A DNA stretch of 64,000 bases from Dreissena polymorpha (taxonomy: Eukaryota > Mollusca > Bivalvia > Myida > Dreissenidae), in NCBI RefSeq assembly GCF_020536995.1, contig NC_068366.1, positions 16,397,522 through 16,461,521 on the forward strand, read 5' to 3'. Below, piece after piece: positions 1 through 12,700 of the stretch (the first letter of the stretch is position 1; each line of letters opens with the position of its first letter). Under the pieces are notes generated by a model. That model ran no database searches. It saw only the letters and a program-made list of their open reading frames with translations, and was not told the origin of the DNA. A program made the translations under genes and the position numbers.

Positions 1-3000
1 AGATCCGATACGCACATGCTTTAAAGTCGCAACATATTTTAAGGATTACAACTGTTAGTAATATATTAACGATATACTTTTGAAACAACACGCATGCTCG
101 GCAATCAAAACATACATTTTTGAGTATAAGTGTACATTTATTAAACGGCATGAGTGTGCTCATATTTGCGTATAACAATATACTTTATGCTACTCTTTTG
201 TCGATTTGGAATTTGTGTAATATCAGATGTATGCACTATTCACCGCCTTTATTACCATGTATTGCTTATAGCTCAAGATTATAAGCCAGGTATTAATTCA
301 TGAATCTTATCAACGTATTTATTAGAAAACTATCGTGTTTTGATAGGAAGGAAAAGTTATAGATAAACGTTTTTTCAAATGGTTGGAGATTCATAATTTA
401 ACAATATCGTGTAGTATTCCATATTTTTTCCACGTTCACATTCAAGTGTCTTCATGGTGCCGTACTGCACTATTGAAGTGGACACAAACATCCAATAATT
501 GTATTTTTTAATTGATATATGCGTTCAAGATCCGCACGTATAGAAATAAAAAAGCACACAGGTTAGAGCATAGTTTGTAACGTTCCACGAACAGAGCGAC
601 TTGTCGCGATAATTGAAAGTCATGATGCGGGGAGATCATTTTGAGAAGTTAATTATGAACTAAATTGGAATTAGTTCACTTCCATTGGTAATGTCATCTT
701 ACAATTACAAACTCCTCGTGTGTTGTTGATGAATGGAGATAAATTTTAACCTTAAAAATATACAATTTATAAAATATAGTGTATTAGAAATTTAAGGTAC
801 TATATATCATATATATTTCTATGATATGATATATGTCAATACATCTATGTTATGTTTTTAATTGTTGACTTATATTTTTCATACTAAGCTATAAAAATGA
901 CATGGTATTATATAATATTTTATTGATAGAAGTTGATAATAATCATGGTGAGAAGAAAATATTCGATGGTTCCCCCGAGGAAAAAAAATTCATGTGTAGT
1001 GATGATTTAATTCTGTGCTGAACAGAAAAAAAACATGCAACGCTAAACAAGAGCCCTGAAGTAAGTAAATGTTTATTTGTATTTGTTATTTACAAATCAG
1101 ACCACGAACCCGATGCCAGACGTAAAAGATAACAGGGTAGCTCCAGACCAGACTGTGCGAATGTCGCTTGTCGCATTTTACCCGTGTTTGCACAAGTCGG
1201 ATAATTTCTTTCTCGGCTATTGCTCTGCTTCTTAAATACATTACTTTAATTCAAACGATGTGAAATCATCGATACTTTAAAAGCAATTAACATTAATTCG
1301 ATAAAAAACTTGAACGTTTTTAAAATAACATCGCTTTTAACGAGTAGTTCTGGATTAAAAGGATGAAGCCTTAAAAGTCCGATGTATACACGAAACGCTT
1401 ATTACTATATATTTCATACGGGTTCTATTTTTGATTTCTCATTTAGAAATGAATGCATACATGTATAATAATTTACGGCAGTGATATGTCACTCAATATG
1501 TATATAATCTTGAAAAATAAATGTCCAGTCAAATTATGCCACTTTGTTAACATCTCCCGTTTCAACTCCTTACTGTGACCAGGAAGACCTAAACGTAGAA
1601 TTTAATTAAGTACTGTATAGTCTTGTTATTTCCCCTTATATGCATCCTCTTTTGAAATTATCATTTTATTGTTAAACTCTAAATATATAAACAAAGATCT
1701 TTTATAGTACTTAAATATACATGATTTCGTAAATTGTCTACCATTCTGTGGGTATACATGAATATCGAATACAATCAATCTTTTTTAAAACAAATATCGC
1801 GGTTATCTACACTTTGATTAACTTAACCATTACTTGACTAAAACATGTGCACTCAAAATTGTACTAGGTCAAGGACAATGTCTCGATAAGCAAATAATGA
1901 GCTGTTCATATCGACAACTTATGGTGTAGTGTTTTAAGTAGCTGAATTGCGCAGTTTGCACAGTTTGTAAAGGAAGTCCTGGGTTGCAATCGGTAATTGA
2001 TCCTATTTATATGCAACTACCGCAATGAATGCGGTCATTAGCGTGGAATAGTGCAGCTATTATTAGTTTTAAATGAAACCTTTTCAATACCCGAGTTGGT
2101 TCAACAGCCAATACAGATTTAAATATCTCTTCCGCCTTTAGCACGCTATGCATTCAGTGTCATTAGGTGCGATCTGTGCAAATATTTAGTTAATCTTCAG
2201 GTTAATATTTTAGGTGTTTTTTCATGGAAGGCCGGTAATATATTTGCCAGACTAAGATATCGCCGATTTAGTTTAATGCATCAAAACCACTTGCATTCAT
2301 GATAGCACAATCACAAGTCCATTAAATAACAATTTCAAGTCGATTTATAAGAATAAATACATTAAAAAAAGTACGAAATGGCATGTTTGCATACATTAAT
2401 TGCGTCATCCAAAACACTTTAAATCTTGTAGATTGCTCATGTATCACATTACTGCAAACAGCAAACAGGTTCGATAAACCGTCGTCAGTAACACATTTTT
2501 GTAAACAAATTACATTTTCGTCAAACCCGCAAACGGTAAAGCTGCCACTAAGGCAATAGACTGACACGTTCTTAATACTTTGGCTTAAGAGTCGTTACTC
2601 TTACTGGTTTACGCATTGTAATTAGTTTTTCGAGTAATGATTGGCATAGGATAAGGCCTATTGAAATGTCTTAAAGCTACAAGAAACAATCCGTAAAGCA
2701 GGTGGAAGTCAGTTATCATCAGATATGAAAGAGGCTAAATTGATCGCATACTTGTGTGGTTTGCATGTCTGTGCAATTATAAAGCTGATCAATAGATAAG
2801 GACGAGCATCCTGGATAACCAAGTGATCACTGTGCTATATTGCTTACTCAGCCAATATTTCAGTTGCCATTACACAGATCAATGTTTACCAAAATCACCT
2901 GCCTTTGTTCTATGGTCTGTTATAACAAGATTGGTGCGCGCATGCCCTATCACCTGCAAGGCAAACACAATGGTTGACTCAACTGAAGTGACAGCTCAGT

Positions 3001-3150
3001 CACACTTTGTCATGACAGCTGATAATGTTCACATGAATGCGCTTTGAACAGTTCATACTGTTTGCATTTTGCTGAAATCGGGTATAAGTACTGTGTGTTA
3101 TCTTAAATGTATAGATATGCGAAAAACCAGAAAAATTATCAGATTGTTAT
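1..3150. other. AT-rich stretch with no supported gene
   Basis: I see no convincing protein-coding gene, RNA gene or bounded repeat here apart from the weak exon candidate at 1101-1235. The open frames are short, lack family resemblance and read like chance frames in AT-rich DNA. The stretch may be intronic or intergenic. Confidence 0.4.
1101..1235 (+). CDS. Weak candidate terminal exon, unknown protein
   Basis: A frame of 44 codons plus a stop opens directly after an acceptor-like pyrimidine-rich stretch ending in ACAAATCAG. It contains MPDVKDNRVAPDQTVRMSLV and ends with a TAA. Composition looks more protein-like than its neighbours, but I recognise no family and see no partner exon. A chance open frame is a real alternative. 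Confidence 0.18.
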   Translation, partial: TTNPMPDVKDNRVAPDQTVRMSLVAFYPCLHKSDNFFLGYCSAS

Positions 3151-3187
3151 TCTTGACCTTTACTGGGATTGGTGACCAGCTGTCTAA

Positions 3188-3264
3188 GCGACCCGGTTAG
3201 CTAACTCGGTTAAGCAATCGTCCTGAAAGCGGGATTTCCCGGGTTCGAGTCCCGGACTGGCTGC
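3188..3264 (+). repeat. tRNA-derived sequence, probably the head of a SINE
   Basis: An A-box-like TAGCTAACTCGG (3198-3209) and a B-box-like GGTTCGAGTCC (3242-3252) lie at tRNA spacing, with a T-arm stem CCGGG/CCCGG. The acceptor and anticodon stems do not pair cleanly and more repeat-like sequence follows, so a functional tRNA is unlikely. This is the usual picture of the pol III promoter head of a tRNA-derived SINE. Confidence 0.5.
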
Positions 3265-3299
3265 ACACCTTTCATCATCAGGCGACATCTGGTAGTCTG

Positions 3300-4139
3300 T
3301 TATTTAAGGCAAATGATTGATTGCCCTTACAATTCACGTGAATATGTTCAATACTGCATTTAATATATACTCATAATTAAATCTGCGGTCCCTGACTAGG
3401 AACGGTCAACGAAAAGACTTAATGTTGTTAACAGGTTGAAGGAAACCCAAACCTGAAACTTACCCGGAACTAGTTCATTTACATAAACATTTGAATATTT
3501 ATCTTTTTTTAAATTAACAAGCAAGATAAAAATAACAGGATTTAATTTTCATTTAATTGCTCAGTGGTTGAGATACACAAGAACAACAGCATTAACACTT
3601 TTTGAGACGCGATATATTGATTAAGTACAATCAGAACGGCATTTTATGTTAACATGTTATGTTAACTCCAACATTTTCTTTTTCTGACCAAACGTAAACA
3701 CTGGTTTGTTATTTTTCACACAAGGAATTTGATCAATAACTGGGATACTACACAACAACACTTACATTTTAGGAAAGCTAGATACTTCATTTAATACAAC
3801 TACCGGTATATAATAAACAAATGTAAGCGTTTGAAGCAACAACAAAAAAATAAGTATAAAGGTATGTAACCACATTGAATGCAAATTATGTTAAAAATAA
3901 ACGATAATTTATATAAAGTAAAAAAGTCTTTCTACAGTTTGTGACTTTTTCCCACAAAGCATATCATGTTTGAGAGAAGCATAGAAATAAAATAACACAA
4001 CTAAAATATATGCCATTAATACAAATTATCACATTTCAGCAGTATGTTATGTTCTCGTATATTCGTGCCCCTTAACTATGTATTTCGCGCATGCGCATAC
4101 AATGACAAGTATTTTTAGCATTGTATAACTTTTATATCC
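3300..4139. other. No feature seen
   Basis: AT-rich sequence between the SINE head and the candidate exon. I find no gene, tandem repeat or inverted repeat that I can support. Confidence 0.35.
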
Positions 4140-4349
4140 TCAATAAAATACTATATCAGTTTTAAACCATCTGAAAATCGTCTTTGTTAACATATTTACT
4201 ATTTTTTCAACTCGTGAAGGTGAAGGCCAATGATCTGCATCATCCAGAAGATTATTCTCATTGGATTCGTGCTCCTCGCTTGACCGCGTTCTAAATGGGG
4301 CTCCGGTGGGGAAGTTATTTTTTACGTAACGGATTGCAATGTCCTTTTT
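4140..4349 (-). CDS. Candidate 3'-terminal coding exon, unknown protein
   Basis: On the minus strand an acceptor of the form TTGTGTCTTAG opens a frame of 69 codons and a stop, exactly 210 bp, in phase 0. The predicted residues start KKDIAIRYVKNNFPTG and continue through an acidic, Ser-rich stretch (RSSEEHESNENNLLDDADHW) to a basic, hydrophobic tail ending KTDIVFY. Amino-acid use is protein-like, with no low-complexity bias. I recognise no family. Upstream exons would lie at higher coordinates and are not evident; the Harbinger element at 5161 may sit in the preceding intron. It could still be a chance frame. Confidence 0.35.
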   Translation of the reverse strand, partial: KKDIAIRYVKNNFPTGAPFRTRSSEEHESNENNLLDDADHWPSPSRVEKIVNMLTKTIFRWFKTDIVFY

Positions 4350-5160
4350 CTAAGACACAATTGAATGTGTATTTAATGATGAAATCGATTTATTTTCGAA
4401 TATAAAATTCCAAATAAGAGCAGGGATGTAAATATTTTTAACCATGGTTACTTTCAACAAAACAATGCAAACGTGTTTATTGAAATATAATTGTCTCACG
4501 CGTCTTGCATATTGAGTTACAATACCCTGTCGGGTACCTCTCAGTGCTCCGAATTAAATAGAGCGTGGCATTCCTTAGAAATGCTTTTGCCACTTGCACA
4601 GAATTTCTAAACTTCTTTGTTTTAAGTGCTGGCGATTTATAATGCAGTAATACTCTGCAATGGTATTGTTTACCACCATTTAAGCAATATCTATGTTTGT
4701 GTGGAACATTTCTTGTTTAAAACTCATTTTCTCGGCAAAATAGTCAGCAGTTGTAAACGCTCGATTTACTTGAATAGAATCCTGACACGCGAAGTATTTG
4801 GCGAGAGCGAAAACGACGTATTAAATTGAGCACGAATCCAATTAGAAGACACGAAAGTATGAAAACGAGGCATATACACATTTCTTATCTGTGGTACATT
4901 GACTCATAAAAATGATCATTCCCCAAAAATATTATTAAAAATCATAAATAAAAGTCATTTGACATTTAACTATGGCCTTGACATTTGACCGACGGCCTTG
5001 TGATTTATACACAATTCATTACGTTGTAATTGGACATTATAGTCTAAAATAATCAATCCTTTATAAGATCTTAACAAGAAACTAGATTTCATAAACGTTC
5101 ACGACCACTCGTGTTGACATGGATCTTTACTTTCGATAAATCGGCCATATTTGCGACTCA

Positions 5161-5187
5161 GGGATACGTTTCATCAACGATTTACGA
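5161..5187 (+). repeat. Left terminal inverted repeat of the Harbinger element
   Basis: Begins GGGATACGTTTCATCAACG and matches the inward-read right end at 12935-12960 apart from small gaps and substitutions. The motif CGTTTCATCAA is shared exactly. Related sub-terminal copies follow to about 5275. Confidence 0.75.
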
Positions 5188-5323
5188 CTAGTTGTAAATT
5201 ACGATTTACATAAATTACGATGTTTCAATGAAATCGCGTTTCATCAAGCAAATCGTAAATTAAAATTACATAAATTTCATACATAAATATACGACTGGGT
5301 AAGGGCACCCGTAAATTAACGTA

Positions 5324-7984
5324 ATGGCGGTCGTTTTTGTCATCCAAGATGGCAGGAGACGAACAATTACCAATGCCAAGGCTTTTAAGGGAGAGATTGT
5401 TCTCGAAAACCTTAGAGATGAGAACATTGCTTCGATATATCGTCTAAGTAAGGGCGGAATAGAGCGATTGTTGGTTTTGATCGGGGAAGACATAGCACCA
5501 ACTTGCCGGCGAGCTCATCCCTTTCATTCCGTCGCTTAGGTATGTAAATAAGGCGAAGAAATCATTGATTTAAACAAGTATAATGATAAAATTGTATTTA
5601 TTTTCAAATAGCAAATAAGTAGCATTTAACCCAAAAACTTGAGAGTAGTTGCCCTTTGTTTACTTAGCATTTGACAACTCGGATTTTGCAAAATGGTTGA
5701 AAAATAAGTTATTGTTGTATCTTTTCTTAATAAAAGCATTCGATGATTACCGTTATTAGTTTAAGCATTTATTGTTGTGTTTCTTTACAAATGACTTTAT
5801 GTTAAACTCATTCTATTTTGTGTCGACGTGTACTTATCGATGACTTTAAGTGCAGACTGATTTACCCCACCCGCTAATGTTGAACTTGTAGTTGTTCTAC
5901 TTCCAATTGTTATGATTGAACAATACTTTACCTCGAAATTGTTGATTATAACATCGTGATCATGAAAATGAATATGACATCATGATGTTGTTTGTGTTTG
6001 CTATTTTTAAACAAGTTATTGTATTGGTTAGTTATGTAGATGCTGAGTAATGGTACCTTATGTATTTAATAATTGTAGAAAAATCAGCTTAATTGTTTCT
6101 ATATTGTTCTCATTTGATTACAATGTTGTTCGATCGGTCATTGTCAGCTCGGATACTACTTACCTGTACCCCGGGTACTCTTTAAGTATACTTACATGTA
6201 GAGCTAACCCTGTTACAGTTAATTATTAACTTAATTTTCTTTAATATAGCCGGCAATTTAATGCTAAATGGGTTGTTGTAGGCTTAATTTTTTTAATTAT
6301 GTTCACATTAATGTCATTTTTTTTCTCAAATAGTCTTTATAACATCGAAATTTATACTCAAAAAGCATATTGATGCAGTTTTTTCAAAAGGTAAGTTTAA
6401 TTTAGATAAACAATATGGCTTTACATTTATCTGTAGTGCACTGTACCACATCGAATTTTGGGCAATAATACAACTCGGGTACAGTCTAATAAGGACCGGG
6501 TACGTTTAAGTATATTAACCTTACCCGAGGTACATGCAAGTATGCTTAATGATACCAGGGGTACATGTAAGTAGTACCCAAGCTGTGAATAACCAATCGA
6601 GCGTGAGTAAAGTAGATTGTACCTTATGTCTTTAATAATTGCAGAACAATTACCTTATTTATTTCTATATTGTTTCCATTTGATTACAATTTATTTAGTT
6701 GTCAAATTCAATTCTGCAGTGCTATAAATATGCACCCCCCATCCCAAAAATTTATTTCGTGCATATTGATGGGGCTTTTTTATTTATTTACTCCTTTTCT
6801 GCATTCCTCCCTTTTGTGTTGGTAATGTGAACATGAAATGATGAGCACTTTCATGTTAATGAATAACTTTTATTTTTTTTATAGATTTTGGCATATTGCA
6901 TATTGCCAAGGGAGATGTTTACTGAGGATTCCATGCCATTAATATGCAGGCTGTTGCTGATGCCAGCATGAGGTAAATGTAAATACAGTGTTATGATTCA
7001 TTACCTTATCATTAAATTTGGTATTAAAGCAGATAAATACCATAAAAGGTTGAAATAAGCGTAATGCTTATCATCTTTGACATCTAATAATCATTAATAA
7101 TGATCATAATAATCATAATAAGGACTAACCTGATGACCCCTTAACCTCATCCCTCCCATGCTGCGGAACAGGCCTACAATGACCATCTATGTAGAGGGTG
7201 GGTAGTAGAAAGGGCATTTGGAGTGTTGAAATCACGAGATTGGTAACATATTATATAGGTTGTGAAATATAAGTCTTATTAGTGCGAGATCAACTTACCA
7301 CACAGTATTTAAATGAAGTATTAGTGCCAATCTCTTTCTCACAGTGTCTTAAATCAAACGTAACGTCTAAAGCTTGATAACGTACAACTTTAATAATCAA
7401 ATTTTAGAATTTATATGTAAAGTAACTTTTATAATAACTGAGGGTTGTTTGCATGTGTAAATATGATGTTTCATAAAAAAATGTCCGTTTAAATAAACTG
7501 ATGATTTATTCATTTTATTTTAAATCTTAAAAATTCATTTTGCTTATCATCAGACTCTATGTATGAAATATTGTTTACTAGTGCATTTAAATGATATTAT
7601 GCATTAATAGTGAATACAGGCACAAATAAAGTGTTTTGTAGGCTATATATTATATATAATTTATATTGAAATTAAATTAATGTCAATGGTATCAGGACAA
7701 TTTAGTCACTTAGACAAATGTCTATGTTAAAGAAATACATTTGATATTTGTTTAGATATCTGCATGCCACTGGTGGATGTTGGCCTTTCAAGTCCAATAA
7801 GTGCTGTGAAATATCAACTGTGTACATGCCCCTGCATAACCTGTGTCTGGATTCAAACGTTCCACTGATAGAGGAATTGGTTGGAAATGAGATGGAACCG
7901 GAAGTTATGAACAACACACCAGTACATCGAGCAGCATGTGATAAGAGGCAGCAGCTGATCAAACTGTTTCATAAAATGTGTTAA
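5324..7984 (+). pseudogene. HARBI1-like Harbinger transposase, broken, four recognisable exons
   Basis: Exon 1 (5324-5539) encodes the N-terminal region with ENLRDENIASIYRLSKGGIE and PTCRRAHPFHS, as in HARBI1-type transposases, and ends at a GTATGT donor. Exon 2 (6885-6972), behind a T-rich acceptor, encodes GFHAINMQAVADASMR, the segment with the strand around the DDE fold. Exon 3 (about 7150-7242) encodes EQAYNDHL and VVERAFGVLKSR. Exon 4 (7756-7984) encodes RYLHATGG and MPLHNLCLDSNVPLIEE and ends in a TAA. Exon 1 ends in TAG where relatives continue, exon 2 has an in-frame TGA, and parts of the catalytic core between exons 1 and 3 were not found. It therefore cannot encode an active enzyme. 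Confidence 0.8.
6129..6602. mobile_element. Small non-autonomous inverted-repeat element inside the Harbinger
   Basis: The left end reads CGATCGGTCATTGTCAGCTC and the right end, read inward, GCTCGATTGGTTATTCACAG. Both continue into GTACTACTTACATGTACC-like sequence. No coding sequence is present. Related sequence occurs at 47542-47640 and 47925-48003, so it is a dispersed family. A 75-bp sequence (6053-6127) is repeated on the far side (6622-6697). Confidence 0.65.
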
Positions 7985-8948
7985 AAATTTATAGTTATAA
8001 ATGTTATAAAGTGATAGATGGCTCGAGTCTTCTCTGAATAGGCAGAGCTACACTACTCAGCCAAATGGCGTAAAGTTGTGTCATAGCTGATTTGGAAGGA
8101 TTGGTATTCCTGGTCGTCTAGACACAATAGTTACAACAGCTGATGTTTGCATGTTTTATAATTGTGTATGCATAATTTGTCTAATATTTACTTCAAGGTT
8201 ATAGGTTTGTGAAAGAAAAAAATGTCAATGTTCTGAGGACCAATAACAAAAGTTATGTGTTAGGTATTACCAAGTGCTTGATTTAATATTTATTTTAAAG
8301 GGAACTTTTCCTAAATTTTGGCAGATATTCAAGTTTTTCATTAAACGCTTTTATATTGATACATGTAAACACTGGATCTAAAAAGCTCCAGTAAAAAAAG
8401 AATACAATTAAAGAAAGATAAAAAGTAACTCCTACAGGGCTCAAACCACTGACCCCTGAAGTAAAAGCCTCACACTAAGACCACTTGTCCGTCCATGTTG
8501 ATACAATGAGTGATGTATTTTACACTTTATATAAGCAATCCTCATCTCGTCACAAAATATTACGACAACAAGTGAACTCTACAAATTATTCAATCGTCGA
8601 GTGTTGCAGCAGATAGTTGCAACGCTTTAAAATTTTCAAATTTTTAAATCGTCAAAAGTTGCATATAATGGATATTTTAGAGCATGGTAAATGTTCAGTA
8701 TTACTGTTTCCTCACAAATATCATAACTACAACAAATGTTTGCGAATCTTAAACTTATTTTTTTTAATTTAGTAAATTTACCAAAACTGGAAAAGGTCCC
8801 TTGAATATTGAACAGTTATCTGAGCTCCAGAAAAGATCATATACTCAAGGTACTTTTCCCCATTAACAATTATTCAAGTGATATTTTACCCACTGACTTT
8901 CGCTCTAAAAGGTGTTCTCTGTAATGAACATTCTCAAAGCCACATTAA

Positions 8949-9520
8949 AACAAGGGCTGTTAGTAAAACATGCATGCCCCCCATTTGGGCTGTCAGTTGT
9001 AGTGGCAGTCATTGTGTGAATACGTTTTTTGTCACTGTGAACTTGACCTTTGACTTAGTGACTTGAGAATCAATAGGAGTCATCTGCCAGACATGATCAA
9101 TGTACCTACGAAGTTTCATAATCCAAGCTGTTGGCATTCTTGAGTTACCATCCGGAAACCATTTTACTATTTTGAGTCACCGTGACCTCGACATTTGACC
9201 TAGTGACCTGAAAATCAATAGGGGTCATCTGCAAGTCATGATCAATGTACTTATGAAGTTTCATGATCCTAGGCGTAAGCATTCTTAATTCATCATCTGG
9301 AAATCATTTTACTGTTTCAACTCACTGTGACCTTGACCTTTGACTTAGTGACCTGACAATCAATAGGGATCATCTGCCAGTCATGATTAATCTACCTATG
9401 AAGTTTCATGATCCTATGTCCTAAGATTTCTTGAGTTATCTATCATCCGGAAACCATCTGGTGGACAGACCGACCAAGCAAAACAATATACCCCCTCTTC
9501 TTTGAAGGGGGGCATAAAAA
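8949..9520 (+). repeat. Bivalve interspersed repeat with three internal tandem units
   Basis: Starts near ACAAGGGCTG and ends in GGGGGGCATAAAAA. Inside are three diverged units of about 170 bp, each with a GTGACCTTGACCTTTGACTT-like core, then CAATAGGGGTCATCTGCCAG and GAAGTTTCATGATCC-like blocks. No coding frame. The same architecture recurs at 19607, 20292, 21841 and 34281, so this belongs to a large non-autonomous family whose transposition class I cannot tell. Confidence 0.65.
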
Positions 9521-10249
9521 GTGGGCTTGTTAATGTAACGGTACTTTATAATAATAAGTGTGCTGTCTATAAATATGGATATTATTGTCATAAAAAAATA
9601 GAAGTTTTCCAATATATTAGATTGTTTCCGAATGTATTTACTAAACTTTACCCCTTCATGAGTCTCTGTTCAATTATTTAGTCATCTACCGTTAAAATGT
9701 TGTTTACCTGTGCATTTTTTTTGTATTTTTATTGAAATGTTTATGATAATAATGTTTATAGTATTTGATAACAGTTGCTATTACACTAGTTTTCAATGAA
9801 TAAAACACAAAGAACATTCACAAATATTTATTATTTATCGGGAAGTAAAATATATTTACTGGGCATGGTATTATAATTCATATGACAATTTATATCTTAC
9901 ATGATAGTATGTGTAATAATAAGTTTCATGGACTCACTGAACACCATCACATGTAAAATCAATTAAAAGTTCCAGAAACAATTGAGCAATTTAGAAGATT
10001 TTTAAAGAGAAACCAGTTCCTCATGATTATTGCTTATGTCCCTCTGAATGGCATATCTTCCCCTTGACGCCATCAACATCTCCTCCCGAGTTTTATTACG
10101 CTGTTGCTTCATTCTTCACATGTTGCTGCAAGCAGATAGGTATAGGTGTTTATTTCTATCCAATACGCCATAGTAGGCACATGAGGACAACATAAATTCA
10201 CAATAAAATTAACAACAACGTAGGCAAAGCAAAATGCAAAAATAAATAA

Positions 10250-10350
10250 ATAATAAAGATAATAATACACACGCACGCCCATACGCATACACCCACACTC
10301 ACACACGCGCACACGAATACACCCACTCCCATACACACATGCCCACACTC
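10250..10350. repeat. Degenerate CA-rich simple repeat
   Basis: Imperfect runs of CACAC, CACGC and ACACCCAC within the Harbinger body. The minus-strand frame over it is rich in Cys, Val and Gly only because of this composition. Confidence 0.6.
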
Positions 10351-10786
10351 ACAAGTGAACTAAACATACATAAAACGTGCATGGACAACACAATAATCAT
10401 GAAAACAAGCGGAGAAGCCCATTATGAGTGATAAATAATTATAATAAAAACTAGTTTATACATTTAACAGAACTAAATATTAAATACACAACATATGACA
10501 CTATGTTCATAATAAGTAAGCATGCCTACATGACCTGGTTTTGTTTCTGAAAGTTGGTTTTTGTATTGCAAAATTAACCTAGCTTTCTGAACTTAAACTC
10601 AACATTTGTGTGTGACACTAATGCTCTACATTCCAATTTCTTTTTTAAGTACATGGATGTCGAAAGAATTAAATAAAAAATACCTTGACACACAAGTTTA
10701 TACCCTGGTAAATAGGTTACCGGTAATAAAGTTAAATGAAAAATGCAGCAATACTTTATCCCCATAAAACAGAGTACAATGAAAAA

Positions 10787-11089
10787 CAAGAGCACCGCAT
10801 AACAGGTGTGAACGCTCGGCTACGGGTGCATTTTTTAACGAATAAAAGCTTGTCAGAATTATTTTAAGGTCCTTCACCTTTGACCTAGTGACCCAAATAT
10901 GGGTGAGGCGTGTAGAACTCGTCAAGGTGGAGCTGCATATGAAGTTTCAAAGTTATAGGTGGAAGCACTTTGATTTTATGGCCAAAGTTCAATACATTGA
11001 CAAAATGTTAAGGACTGAGCATGACACGGACGACACGACACGCTGGCTATGACAATACCTTGGTTTTTCTCCGAAAACAGCCCAGCTTT
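10787..11089 (+). repeat. Interspersed repeat, AACAAGAGCACCGCATAAC family, short copy
   Basis: Begins AACAAGAGCACCGCATAAC, contains CACCTTTGACCTAGTGACCC and GAAGTTTCAAAGTTATAGG, and ends GCTGGCTATGACAATACCTT followed by TTTTCTCCGAAAA. A longer copy with three core units lies at 19607-20183 in the same orientation. No coding capacity is visible. Confidence 0.7.
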
Positions 11090-11678
11090 AAATTGAAAAC
11101 ATAAATTGTTACATTTTCATTGTAGGAAATAATTAGCAGTCAGCTTTACTATAATCTATAGAAAAAATAAATAATTACTAGTTGTTGCTTCTGCCTTCAG
11201 TTTTATGTTTTAATGTAGCTGAGTGACACAACTTCTGTTTGAGTTTTGTCAACCGTGTTCTCTGTCCATTCAATTTTGGTCCTTCAGCCAGTAATAACAT
11301 TTTCTTTTCTGGAAAAACAAAGAAATGAAAACTGCATTTGTGATCTTTACATGTAACACAGTTTTGCAGAGAAAGCAATATAAATCAATGATGATTATTT
11401 ACATCTTGTGAATCAACACTATAATAAATTATTGTGGAAAATGATATTTATTTAATGCTTTCTGGTGGTTTATAGAGAAATATCGGTGGATTAAAACGGA
11501 TAATTTCACTATTTCAAACAATGAAAATTATCAGTGAGAATTATCGATAATTTTCATTGCTTAATGTGAAATGACGTCATTTATTTGACAAAATGACGAC
11601 ATAATCCCAACGGCACTCTTAAGTAAAACTCTTTAACAATGTATATAAACTGCGAAAAAAGCATAAAATAAAAAGAAA

Positions 11679-11826
11679 ATTTGTTGGATTCGGTGAAATA
11701 TTGATTTTAATTCACTCGTGATCATAGAAAATATATATTTTCGTTCGTGGCTGCGCCACTTGTGAAAATATCATTGTCTATGATCACTTGTGAATTAAAA
11801 ACGATGATCCACCGAATCCAACAAAT
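11679..11826. repeat. Long foldback (about 60-bp arms)
   Basis: The left arm starts ATTTGTTGGATTCGGTG and the right arm ends CACCGAATCCAACAAAT. The arms pair over most of their length around a centre near GGCTGCGCCACTTG. A second, shorter inverted repeat lies just upstream (about 11519-11557, AATGAAAATTATC paired with GATAATTTTCATT). This fits a foldback-type non-autonomous element of about 0.4 kb inserted in the Harbinger. Confidence 0.65.
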
Positions 11827-12212
11827 ATTCCCTATATAATAGACAAACAAATAGCATTCTCAATGATATGACATTTGTGATTACTAAACATGTTGTGTCA
11901 TGTGAATCTAATACCTTATTGAAATAAAATATTTGATAATTGAACACAAAAATGCTGACATGACAAACTTTCAATCCATGATGTCTTGTTATTGTCAGCC
12001 TGAATTCCGATTGGTCTCTATTAAATTATATTATTAAACTGTTAATTGATCTACACCACAGTCACATTTCTGCATAGAAATAACAAAACAATTAATCTTA
12101 CCAATACATTTTTATTCATGGATAAAGAAAATAAGCAAAAAATCTTCATTCTTGTCAATATCAATTGCCGCCTTAGAGTCTTTTGATGATTTTTGCTTTG
12201 GCAGACACTTGG

Positions 12213-12259
12213 CTGAAATAATTCGTGTTCAGATTTATCCTGAACGCGAATTATTTCAG
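12213..12259. repeat. Compact 20-bp hairpin with 7-nt loop
   Basis: The left arm CTGAAATAATTCGTGTTCAG (12213-12232) is complementary to the right arm CTGAACGCGAATTATTTCAG (12240-12259) except for one pair that would be G-U in RNA. The loop is seven bases. No larger element boundaries were found around it. Confidence 0.7.
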
Positions 12260-12496
12260 CTGTCTTCATTCATAACCAACAAGTTCTCAACTCACATTTC
12301 AACCGTCTCCATCCAAAATAACTTCTTTTTGCGTTTAGTAACGGAAGGAGAGTGTCGGCCAAACAGCAATCGGTAGCCTTCCACACCGGTCTACACGTCG
12401 TTTTCCAGTGTTTGTTTTTGTTTCGATTCACAACTAGCATTGTTTTTGTTAGTCCAAATAATTAGACGTAATTCGACCTCATATTTATAGGAGTAT

Positions 12497-12700
12497 CCCG
12501 GTGTGACCCAAATTCGACGATGTAACAGTTACATGAAGCAATATATAGCAAATAATGAAAGAAATAATGAAATGTTTAATAGCACAAAATAATATTTTAA
12601 ACTCGGCTGTATTACTTTGAAATGATTCCAAGACAATAATCATCCATTTAATCAATACAAATAGAACATCGTCGAATTTAGGTGTCGTCGAATTTGGGTT
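12497..12700. mobile_element. Short inverted-repeat insertion (possible MITE)
   Basis: ACCCAAATTCGACGATGT near 12503 is repeated in inverse form near 12690 (CGTCGAATTTGGGT), with an extra partial copy (ATCGTCGAATTTAGGT) just before it. The 200 bp between are AT-rich and non-coding. No target duplication was established. Confidence 0.4.

Noticed and set aside
3188-3264. Functional tRNA gene
   Set aside because: A and B boxes fit, but acceptor and anticodon stems do not pair well, so a SINE head is more likely.
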